From positions 1,116,001 to 1,180,000 of the forward strand of contig NZ_JAVTSS010000001.1 of NCBI RefSeq assembly GCF_032678705.1: 64,000 nt of DNA, written 5' to 3'. The position numbers were made by a program, and so were the translations under genes. This DNA is from Pedobacter frigiditerrae (GTDB lineage Bacteria > Bacteroidota > Bacteroidia > Sphingobacteriales > Sphingobacteriaceae). Within the stretch, counting starts at the first letter, position 1. Each line of letters starts with the position of its first letter. Positions 25,819-33,786 of the stretch are shown here, piece after piece. Below the pieces are notes generated by a model. It made no database searches. It saw only the letters and a list, made by a program, of their open reading frames with translations, and was not told the DNA's origin.

Positions 25819-25919
25819 TCACATTCTAAAAAAGAATATATTTCTTATTAAATGTTTAACGTTCACAAAACATTTGAAACATAAGTTTGTTGTAAGCTTA
25901 CCCTAAAACCAAAAATGCC

Positions 25920-26177
25920 ATGTTGAACGAATATTTAAACCTCCAGTTTGATGTAAAAGGTAAGACCTTTTCAGGATTTTGCATGAGAATTCATGATGAT
26001 TTTCATTTAACCTATGCGGTAATTTTAGAAGATTGCCATTCATTTTGCATTTGGCTTGATGAAAAAACATCTAAATGGTATTCTTCTAAGTTCACAAACC
26101 TAGATCAAAGCGTTTTAGACCAAATTATTGGTAAATTAGATGTTACAGAAGAAGTAAATATGCTTTCTGTTTCATAA
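25920..26177 (+). CDS. Small hypothetical protein
   Basis: An 85-residue protein with alternating strand-like segments (YLNLQFDVKGKTFSGFCMRI, FHLTYAVILEDC, FCIWLDEKTSKWYSS) and a C-terminal helix (DQSVLDQIIGKLDV). It has three cysteines and no signal or membrane segment. I do not recognise a named family. It is isolated, with about 100 bases on either side, in front of a SusC/SusD pair. Confidence 0.65.
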   Translation: MLNEYLNLQFDVKGKTFSGFCMRIHDDFHLTYAVILEDCHSFCIWLDEKTSKWYSSKFTNLDQSVLDQIIGKLDVTEEVNMLSVS

Positions 26178-26278
26178 TTACGAGTTAATTTATATTTATT
26201 TTCAATCTTAATAGTCTGCATTGTTAATTTTAAGTTAATATGTTTTTGTAAATTCATAAAAAACTTAATTAATAGACT

Positions 26279-29200
26279 ATGAACAGAAAATCTATCCTAA
26301 TTCTATTCGGATTCTTACTGTTTGCAACGGTTACCTATGCCCAAAAAACCATTACGGGTAAAGTTACCGATGTTTCAGACGGAAGTGGAATCCCTGGTGT
26401 GAGTGTACTTGTTAAAGGAACAAGTTCAGGAGCAACAACGTTAACAGATGGTTCTTACACCATTAATGTGCCTACGAACGGTACAACGTTAATTTTTAAA
26501 TATCTTGGTTTTGATACCCAAGAAATTGCAATTGGTGACAAGACTTTAATTAATGTGAAGCTTTCTTCAAGTACAGAAACCTTAGAAGGTGTTATGGTTG
26601 TTGCGTATGGAACAGCTAAAAAGAGTACTTACACAGGTTCTGCAGCTGTGATAAAACCAAATAAAGACTTGCCGCTTACTTCTTTTGAAGGAGCCTTGAT
26701 TGGTAGAACTCCAGGTGTTCAAGTTACTCAATCGTCTGGTCAAGCAGGTGCAACACCAAGTATAAGAATTAGAGGTATTGGGTCTATGAATGCTTCTAAT
26801 GATCCTTTATATGTAATTGATGGAGTGCCAGTTGTAGCTGGTAATGCAGGGCAGATGAGCGATTATACCTTTGCCACGAATAACGTTATGAATTCAATTA
26901 ATCCATCTGATATTGAAACAATCACCATATTAAAAGATGCGGCAGCTTCATCATTGTATGGTTCGAGAGCAGCAAATGGAGTTGTAATTATTACTACTAA
27001 AAAGGGAAAAACTGGAAAACCTACGATAACAGTTAAATCTTCTGTTGGTTTAACACCAACTTGGGCAACAGACAATTATGAAATTGCAGACCCACAAGAG
27101 CAGATAAATATGTTGTATAGCATACTTTACGATTCACGTATTGCAGCGGGTAGAACACCACAACAAGCTAATGAACAGACATTGATGCGCCTGAGCTCCA
27201 GAAACTGGTCGCCTGGTTCGGCCTATGGTACTCCTACAACGGCTTACGGATTTGGAATTCATGGTTACGAATTTTCAACGTTAGGAACTGGTATGTATGA
27301 AAATGTAATCATTAAAGGTAAGAGTGACGGTGTTGAAAATCGTGACGGAAAATTCTATGATTGGGAAGATGCACTGTTTAGAACTTCTATATACCAAACT
27401 AACGATGTATCTGTAAGTGGTGGTGATGAAAAAACAAATTATTTTTCTTCTTTATCTTATACAAAAGACCAAGGTAGAATTAAGGTTAATGAGTTTGATC
27501 GAGTGTCTGGACGAGTTAATATTGGACAAAAAGTAGGAAAATATTTTGAATTTGCTACAAATGTCAATTTCGCAAGAACAGGGCAATCTGGATATAACGA
27601 TACTAGAAATACAGGTGGAAATTATTTTTTTCAGACTAGAAATTTATTATGGGGTTTTTATTGGCCTACCGATTATAAAACTGGTTTGCCTTATACAGCT
27701 CGTTTTAATAGTTTAGCGCAAAATGCAGTTTATTATGACAATGAATGGGAAAATTCTTCGGTAACTAAAAGATTAACAGCAAACGAAACTGTAACTGTTA
27801 AACTTTTACCTGAGTTAAATTTAAAATCAATATTTTCTTATGATAATGCACAGGTAACAGACGATTTGTATTATAGTGCTATACACTTTAATGGTTCTGC
27901 TACAAAAGGAACTGTTCATGCAATGACAACCAATACCAATAAATTGGTTTCGTCTACAACTTTGAATTTCAACAAAACTTTTAATAAGCATAATTTAGGC
28001 TTATTAGCAGGTTTTGAAGTAGAAAAAAATGAAACAGATTTTCAGCGTTCAACGGGTACAGATTTACCTTCTAGTGCATTACATACAGTAGCCACTGCCG
28101 GAGTTACCAATGCAACAGCTTACGATTGGGGTAATTCTATAGTATCGTTTTTGTCTCGTGCAGAATATGATTACAATCAAAAATATTTTGCATCTGCTTC
28201 CTTTCGTAGGGATGGGTCATCTAGATTAGACCCAAGAGTACGTTGGGGTAATTTTTGGTCAGTAGCTGGAGCGTGGAAAATAAGTGGTGAGGATTTTATG
28301 AAAGACCTTACATCTATTAGTAATTTACGTCTAAGGGCCTCTTATGGTACAAATGGTACAACACCATCAGCTAATTTTGGTTGGAGATCTTTAACTGGTT
28401 ATGGTTCTAAATATATGGCCCAAGCTGGTGGCACAATTACCCAAATTGCAGACCCTAATTTAACTTGGGAAACTAATTACTCTACCAATTTAGCATTAGA
28501 GTTTGGATTGTTTAATAATAGAATTACCGGTTCCGTAGAATATTTCAATCGTGATTCGAAAGATTTACTTCAAGATGTTCCGACTTCAATGGTTACTGGC
28601 TTTAGTTCGACACTTAAAAATATCGGGCAGATGAATAACCGTGGTATTGAACTAGATTTAGGTGGAGATATTATACGTAAAGATGGTTGGAGATGGAGTG
28701 CAAGTGTTAATGCATCATTTATTAAATCTAAAATTACTAAACTTAGTGACGGAAAAGATATCATCTGGACGGATCCAACAGGTGGCGATGCAAGAGCACA
28801 ATATATTTATAGAGAAGGGCAACCTACCTATAGCTTTTATGGTTATGAATGGGCAGGAGTTAATCCATCAGATGGAAAGAATGTATGGTACAAAAATGGA
28901 GCAACAACACAGTCTTCAGATTTTGTTTATAATGGGAGACCTGCCACCTATGTTTTTGGTAACGCAAGTCAGGTAATTTTGGGTGACGCTTCTCCTAAAG
29001 TTTACGGTGGCCTAAATACCGATGTTGAATATAAAGGCATAACGTTAGCATTAAATTTTACTTACAAAATTGGAGGGAAAATTTATGATGGTGCTTTTAA
29101 AGATGTAGCAGATGACGGTTACTATTGGGAAAGAATCAGAGCACAAGAATATTACGATAACATGTGGACACCACAAAATACCAGCGGATCATTGCCTCAA

Positions 29201-29482
29201 TTAAGTGGCTTAGATTTAACTGATGCAATTCAGTATAGTAGTCGTCAAATGTATGACGCTACTTTTGTTAGGCTTAAGAACATTACTTTAGCGTATAAAC
29301 TTCCAGCTAAATTAATCAATAAGCTACGTGCGTCAAATGCAAGGGTTTATTTTAATGGCTCTAATTTGTTAACACTTTCTAAATACAAAAATGCAGACCC
29401 AGAGGTTAATTCTTACGGAACAAGAGGTTGGGAAACTCCATTTGGAAAAACCTACACTTTTGGTTTAGAGTTTAGTTTCTAA
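26279..29482 (+). CDS. SusC/RagA family TonB-linked outer membrane protein
   Basis: A 1067-residue TonB-dependent transporter. Signal peptide about 1-21 (ending TYAQ); carboxypeptidase-regulatory-like domain about 23-95 (KTITGKVTDVSDGSGIPGVSVLVKGT in the usual style); plug domain from about 105 with GRTPGVQVTQSSGQAG, SIRIRGIGS, PLYVIDGVPV and AASSLYGSRAANGVVIITTKKGK; then the barrel to the C-terminal Phe1067. SusC proteins import oligomers bound by their SusD partner, encoded 19 bases downstream. No glycosidase, protease or regulator gene lies in this unit, so the ligand cannot be inferred. Confidence 0.97.
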   Translation: MNRKSILILFGFLLFATVTYAQKTITGKVTDVSDGSGIPGVSVLVKGTSSGATTLTDGSYTINVPTNGTTLIFKYLGFDTQEIAIGDKTLINVKLSSSTETLEGVMVVAYGTAKKSTYTGSAAVIKPNKDLPLTSFEGALIGRTPGVQVTQSSGQAGATPSIRIRGIGSMNASNDPLYVIDGVPVVAGNAGQMSDYTFATNNVMNSINPSDIETITILKDAAASSLYGSRAANGVVIITTKKGKTGKPTITVKSSVGLTPTWATDNYEIADPQEQINMLYSILYDSRIAAGRTPQQANEQTLMRLSSRNWSPGSAYGTPTTAYGFGIHGYEFSTLGTGMYENVIIKGKSDGVENRDGKFYDWEDALFRTSIYQTNDVSVSGGDEKTNYFSSLSYTKDQGRIKVNEFDRVSGRVNIGQKVGKYFEFATNVNFARTGQSGYNDTRNTGGNYFFQTRNLLWGFYWPTDYKTGLPYTARFNSLAQNAVYYDNEWENSSVTKRLTANETVTVKLLPELNLKSIFSYDNAQVTDDLYYSAIHFNGSATKGTVHAMTTNTNKLVSSTTLNFNKTFNKHNLGLLAGFEVEKNETDFQRSTGTDLPSSALHTVATAGVTNATAYDWGNSIVSFLSRAEYDYNQKYFASASFRRDGSSRLDPRVRWGNFWSVAGAWKISGEDFMKDLTSISNLRLRASYGTNGTTPSANFGWRSLTGYGSKYMAQAGGTITQIADPNLTWETNYSTNLALEFGLFNNRITGSVEYFNRDSKDLLQDVPTSMVTGFSSTLKNIGQMNNRGIELDLGGDIIRKDGWRWSASVNASFIKSKITKLSDGKDIIWTDPTGGDARAQYIYREGQPTYSFYGYEWAGVNPSDGKNVWYKNGATTQSSDFVYNGRPATYVFGNASQVILGDASPKVYGGLNTDVEYKGITLALNFTYKIGGKIYDGAFKDVADDGYYWERIRAQEYYDNMWTPQNTSGSLPQLSGLDLTDAIQYSSRQMYDATFVRLKNITLAYKLPAKLINKLRASNARVYFNGSNLLTLSKYKNADPEVNSYGTRGWETPFGKTYTFGLEFSF

Positions 29483-29500
29483 TTATTTAAAGATTTCAAA

Positions 29501-30973
29501 ATGAAAAAGATTAATATATTTTTATTGGGGCTATTCATCATAGGGCTATCCTCATGCAAAAAGTTTTTAGATATAAAGCCAAGTAATTCAGGCGATTCTG
29601 ATTTGGCAATACAGACACCTGCAGATGCTCAAGTAATGGTAAATGGTATCATGCGTACAATGACGAGTGCTGATTATTATGGTAGAAATTTTCTACTTTA
29701 TGCTGATGCAAAAGGTGGCGATTTCACAATTTTTTCTCAAGGAAGAGGATTAGATGGCCTTTACACCTTTAATCATTCTCCAACAACAGGAAGCAACTCT
29801 GGATTTTGGTCTCAAATTTATTATTCCATATTGCAAACCAATAACTTATTAGAGAATATTAACAAGCTAGAAGCTTCAGGAGCAACAGGATTTGCGAGTG
29901 CTAAAGGACAGGCATTAACTGCTAGAGCTATAATGTACTTTGATTTGGTGAGATTATACGGTAAATCTTACGATGATGATAAAACATCATTTGGTGTGCC
30001 AATTGTACTAACAAAGTTAACTTCAGATGCACAACCGCTAAGGGCTACTGTTGAACAAAACTATACCCAAATTTTGAAGGATTTAAAAGATGCTGCTCCG
30101 TTATTGTCTAAAGCAAAAGCCAAAGGATACATTAACTACTATGGTAATTTGGCTATGCAAGCAAGGGTATACCTTTACATGAAAGATAATGTAAATTCTT
30201 TGAAAGCGGCAGAAGAGATAATTAACGCACCTGGTAGTATCTATACTTTGTATACAAATGCAAATTGGGTAAGTTCTTGGACTACAGAAGCTGGCTCTGA
30301 ATCTATTTTCGAATTAGGGGTGGTACCACTAGAAAATGATTTAACTACAGGCTCACTGGGTTTTTATCATAGAAGAAAAGCGCATGGAGCATCAACTGCT
30401 TTGGGCTGGTTTACTACAAGTGATTATTTCCAAACTAGACTTAAACAAGACCCTGCCGATGTAAGATGGGGTATCATGAGTTATGATGAAGCAGTAACAG
30501 CTCCCGTAAATACGCGTATGGGTGCATTATATAAATATAGCGGTAGTGTTGCATTGGCTGGTGATGGCAAAGCTTCTCCAACAGCGGTAAATATTAAGGT
30601 AATCAGATTATCAGAAATATATTTAATAGCTGCTGAGGCCGTATTACCTACAAATCCGGTACAAGCAGCAATTTATTTAAATGCTATCCGTAAAAGATCT
30701 CCAAACTTGGCGGCAGCTACAGCAGGTACTGTTTCTATTGATATGATTCTAGACGAAAGAAGTAAGGAACTTGTTGGCGAAGGGCATAGGTTTTTTGATA
30801 TGATTCGTTTAAATAAATCAATTACATTTAATGATGAGTTAGGTAGCATTCCTGCAACTAATAGAACTAAAACAATTGATAGAACATTTTTTAAAACAAG
30901 GTTGCCGATTTCGCAAGCAGAAATAAATGCAAACCCTGGTTTAAAAGCGCAACAAAACCAAGGCTATCAATAA
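29501..30973 (+). CDS. SusD/RagB family nutrient-binding lipoprotein
   Basis: A 490-residue surface lipoprotein. The signal peptide ends in a lipobox (GLSSC, Cys about 19), followed by KKFLDIKPS as in most SusD proteins. The SusD N-terminal region and four tetratricopeptide-like helix pairs follow, then the RagB/SusD C-terminal signature: IYLIAAEAVLP, AAIYLNAIRKRS, ILDERSKELVGEGHRFFDMIRL near 408-440. It captures substrate at the cell surface and closes over SusC. The pair is terminated by a strong hairpin 21 bases after the stop. Confidence 0.97.
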   Translation: MKKINIFLLGLFIIGLSSCKKFLDIKPSNSGDSDLAIQTPADAQVMVNGIMRTMTSADYYGRNFLLYADAKGGDFTIFSQGRGLDGLYTFNHSPTTGSNSGFWSQIYYSILQTNNLLENINKLEASGATGFASAKGQALTARAIMYFDLVRLYGKSYDDDKTSFGVPIVLTKLTSDAQPLRATVEQNYTQILKDLKDAAPLLSKAKAKGYINYYGNLAMQARVYLYMKDNVNSLKAAEEIINAPGSIYTLYTNANWVSSWTTEAGSESIFELGVVPLENDLTTGSLGFYHRRKAHGASTALGWFTTSDYFQTRLKQDPADVRWGIMSYDEAVTAPVNTRMGALYKYSGSVALAGDGKASPTAVNIKVIRLSEIYLIAAEAVLPTNPVQAAIYLNAIRKRSPNLAAATAGTVSIDMILDERSKELVGEGHRFFDMIRLNKSITFNDELGSIPATNRTKTIDRTFFKTRLPISQAEINANPGLKAQQNQGYQ

Positions 30974-30993
30974 TTTTGTAATCCTTGTTAATA

Positions 30994-31028
30994 AAAAAGT
31001 CCCGTTCTACATAGAGCGGGACTTTTTA
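30994..31028 (+). terminator. Rho-independent terminator of the SusC/SusD pair
   Basis: AAAAAGTCCCG (30994-31004) pairs with CGGGACTTTTT (31017-31027), extended by four inner pairs around an acat loop, and ends in a run of T residues. Confidence 0.9.
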
Positions 31029-31061
31029 TTTTGAAAAGCAATTTCAGTGTTTCATTTGATT

Positions 31062-31135
31062 GTTTAGTCCCGCACTTCGCTGCAAGTCCTCGGCTCGTAC
31101 CTCACCTGTGGGCTTTTCGCTTCGTTCGGGTTTAT
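31062..31135. repeat. GC-rich intergenic repeat
   Basis: GTCCCGCACTTCGCTGCAAG and GGGCTTTTCGCTTCGTTCGGG form GC-rich palindromic segments in an AT-rich context between convergent genes. It is of the scattered intergenic type seen elsewhere in the window. Confidence 0.45.
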
Positions 31136-31156
31136 TAAACAAAACTTTTGCAAAAA

Positions 31157-32572
31157 CTAAAGGCTACTTCCAAAGAACAGATAACATAATCCTATTGCGG
31201 TGCAAATGCCTACAAAATCTGCCAATAACATTGCCCAAACAGCATAACGACTATTTTTAACATTTACAGCTCCAAAATAAACTGCAATTACATAAAAGGT
31301 CGTATCTGAAGAACCTTGAAGAATACTTGCTAATCGTCCAGCAAATGAATCAGCGCCATAAGTATTCATGGTGTCAATCATCATTCCTCTTGCACCACTT
31401 CCACTTAAAGGTTTAATCAATGCTGTTGGTATGCCATCAACAAATCTAGTATCTGCACCTAAAGCCGCAAAAACAGTTTTAAAACCATTTAACACCAAAT
31501 CAAATGTACCGCTGGTGCGTAATAAACTAATGGCGATTAACATTCCAACTAGATATGGAATGATTCTAATAGCAGTCTCAAATCCACCTTTTGCACCTTC
31601 AATAAATGCATCGAACACATCAATTTTTTTATATAGAGCACCTAAAATGATGGATAGGAATATAAATAATAATAATCCATTACTTAATAATCCTGAAAAC
31701 GATTGTAAACCCGCAGTACTTAAATGAACCAAATAAAATACCATTCCTGCTATAACAGCAGAAATCCCTAATATCCAGCCCAAAATCATTGGTTGAAAAA
31801 TATTTATCTTCTGTTTAAACGAAACAATAAACATTGCAGCAATTGTAGCCACAAAAGTAGCTATCATACAAGGAATAAAAATATCAGTAGGATTTGCAGC
31901 TGGAACCTTTAATGATGCCCTAACCGCGATAATACTTACAGGAATTAAGGTTAAGCCAGACGCATGCAAACACAAAAACATAATTTGTGGGTTGGAAGCG
32001 ACTTCCTTATTCGGGTTTAATTCTTGCAAACTTTCCATCGCTTTAATGCCAAAAGGAGTTGCTGCATTGTCTAACCCTAATAAATTGGCTGAAAAATTCA
32101 TCACCATGTGCCCAGTTGCGGGATGCCCATTGGGAACTTCTGGAAATATTTTTGAAAAGAATGGGCCAATAATTCTAGATAACAACCTAATACCACCAGC
32201 TTTTTCAGCTATGCTCATGAAACCCATAAATAACGCCATTATTCCTATTAATCCAATACAAATGTTTACTGCATTTATGCAAGTCTGAATTACACCATCA
32301 GCTACTTGTTCTCTGTAGGAGATATATTGGTTGTCATCGTTTTTTTTGAATTTAAGATCACCTTGTTTAAACTCTTTGTTGTTAGCTATTGCAGTGATAA
32401 TACTTGCTGATAATTTGGTGCTATCTAATACTTGTGTACTTGATGTATCTCCTTGTTTACCAACAATTAATCTACTGTAAATCCCTTTGCCATTATCAGA
32501 AAAAAATAGTTGGGATGTTGCTACCAGAATAGCAATAATTATAAATGCACTCCAAATTCTACTTAATGCCAT
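31157..32572 (-). CDS. SpmA/SpmB-type nucleoside recognition domain membrane protein
   Basis: A 471-residue membrane protein corresponding to spore maturation proteins A and B fused in one chain. The N-terminal half has GFMSIAEKAGGIRLLSRIIGPFFSKIFPEVP and HMVMNFSANLLGLDNAATPFGIKAM, and the C-terminal half has GFETAIRIIPYLVGMLIAISLLR, PLSGSGARGMMID and STTFYVIAVYFG-like residues. Both halves are nucleoside-recognition (Gate) domains with about eight to ten helices in total. Despite the family name, non-spore-forming Bacteroidota carry this fusion; its transport substrate is unknown. Two residues of note are the conserved Asn-Ala-Thr-Pro motif and the Ser-Gly-Ser loop. It is followed by, and probably independent of, the convergent SusD terminator. 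Confidence 0.9.
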   Translation of the reverse strand: MALSRIWSAFIIIAILVATSQLFFSDNGKGIYSRLIVGKQGDTSSTQVLDSTKLSASIITAIANNKEFKQGDLKFKKNDDNQYISYREQVADGVIQTCINAVNICIGLIGIMALFMGFMSIAEKAGGIRLLSRIIGPFFSKIFPEVPNGHPATGHMVMNFSANLLGLDNAATPFGIKAMESLQELNPNKEVASNPQIMFLCLHASGLTLIPVSIIAVRASLKVPAANPTDIFIPCMIATFVATIAAMFIVSFKQKINIFQPMILGWILGISAVIAGMVFYLVHLSTAGLQSFSGLLSNGLLLFIFLSIILGALYKKIDVFDAFIEGAKGGFETAIRIIPYLVGMLIAISLLRTSGTFDLVLNGFKTVFAALGADTRFVDGIPTALIKPLSGSGARGMMIDTMNTYGADSFAGRLASILQGSSDTTFYVIAVYFGAVNVKNSRYAVWAMLLADFVGICTAIGLCYLFFGSSL

Positions 32573-32605
32573 TCGTTTTTTATTTTGATGTTGAAATTAG
32601 GTTTT

Positions 32606-33760
32606 TTAAAGCAATTTCCCATTTTGGAAAGATAAAATCGTCTTATCACCAGTCAATAACTCAAAGTTTGCATTTTGATACAAGATGACTTCTCCTTTTA
32701 GATTTAATTCTTTCGCAGAATAGGTTTGGTAAGCATCGCAGAAGCTTAAATCTCCAACATCTTGTATGGAGTAAGTTTTTGCTGTACTCAATCCATCCAA
32801 AGCGGGACATTCATCGTAGTTTATACCAATACTCACCTCAATTCCATTTAAAATCACATTGTGGATGAGGAAATGGAAAATCTGCTTGTTATTCTTTGGA
32901 ATAGAAAAGTAATTTTTTAAGTCTTGTTCTTCGTAAGTTTTGGTAGCTATAGAAATTAATCCCGATAGGATAGAAGCGAAGTAGTACCTTCTAATTTCTT
33001 GCTTTTCGAAATCAATTTGATAACCACCTGCTTCAATCAAAATGGTTGATGTGCCTGCTTTTTGAAAATTATCTCCAAATGCCCGAGGTTCAAATTCGTC
33101 ATCAAATAAGCCAATATGTTGTGGTAAATATTCATCCAAATCCTTAAACATATCAGCAATAACTAGCATTGCATTTTTTCTTGTTTCATCAATGCTTAAA
33201 TCTTCATCAATAGCAGGAGCAAGAAAGGATAGTGTTGCCGGTTTTAATGTTTTAGTAACACTCCATAAAGTAATTTGGTCATGAAGATTAAAACCAAAAT
33301 TAGGATTAATTTCAGCCCTGCATTGTTTTAATATTTTAGCCTCTGGTGTAGTTTCTTTTAAAAAATCCCTATTGATATCAATTTGTTGGCTATTTCTTCT
33401 GGTAAAAACTTCTGCACCATCCGGATTAACCATAGGGATGACAAACAGTTGGCAGTTTTCGGCTAGCAGATTTACTAATTTATTATCGCTCTGTAAAAAG
33501 TTAAAGAGGTCAAATAAAGCCATTGTTCCTGTTGCCTCATCGCCATGCATTTGACTCCAAAGCATAATTTTTGTTTTGCCTTTTCCCCAACTAATAAGAT
33601 TGATGTTTTTTCCATTTACAGATTTGCCTAACTCGCTAAGTTCAAAAGCGGATGGAAGCTTTGTCAACAATTCAGCAATATCCTTATGCTTAAAAAAGCG
33701 GTCTTTCAACCGCTTTTCTTTAAATAAATCGTAATTATCAATTATAGACTTTATCATCAT
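32606..33760 (-). CDS. M14 family zinc carboxypeptidase
   Basis: A 384-residue cytosolic-looking metallopeptidase without signal peptide. The zinc ligands are His and Glu in MHGDEATG (about 71-78) and the later His in FNLHDQ (about 157). IPMVNPDGAEVFTRRNSQQIDINRDF is the M14 substrate-binding block with the Arg/Asn pair, and ILIEAGGY holds the general base Glu. It resembles the bacterial peptidoglycan-tail or MpaA-like branch more than digestive carboxypeptidases, which is a guess. It starts 27 bases after the S9 peptidase stop on the same strand and may share its transcript. MMIK gives two adjacent start choices. Confidence 0.9.
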   Translation of the reverse strand: MMIKSIIDNYDLFKEKRLKDRFFKHKDIAELLTKLPSAFELSELGKSVNGKNINLISWGKGKTKIMLWSQMHGDEATGTMALFDLFNFLQSDNKLVNLLAENCQLFVIPMVNPDGAEVFTRRNSQQIDINRDFLKETTPEAKILKQCRAEINPNFGFNLHDQITLWSVTKTLKPATLSFLAPAIDEDLSIDETRKNAMLVIADMFKDLDEYLPQHIGLFDDEFEPRAFGDNFQKAGTSTILIEAGGYQIDFEKQEIRRYYFASILSGLISIATKTYEEQDLKNYFSIPKNNKQIFHFLIHNVILNGIEVSIGINYDECPALDGLSTAKTYSIQDVGDLSFCDAYQTYSAKELNLKGEVILYQNANFELLTGDKTILSFQNGKLL

Positions 33761-33786
33761 ATTGTTAACTGAAAACTGCTAACTGA

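Noticed and set aside
26279..30973. SusC/SusD pair as horizontally acquired DNA
   Set aside because: Codon use and composition look like the neighbouring genes, and no mobility gene or boundary repeat is seen.
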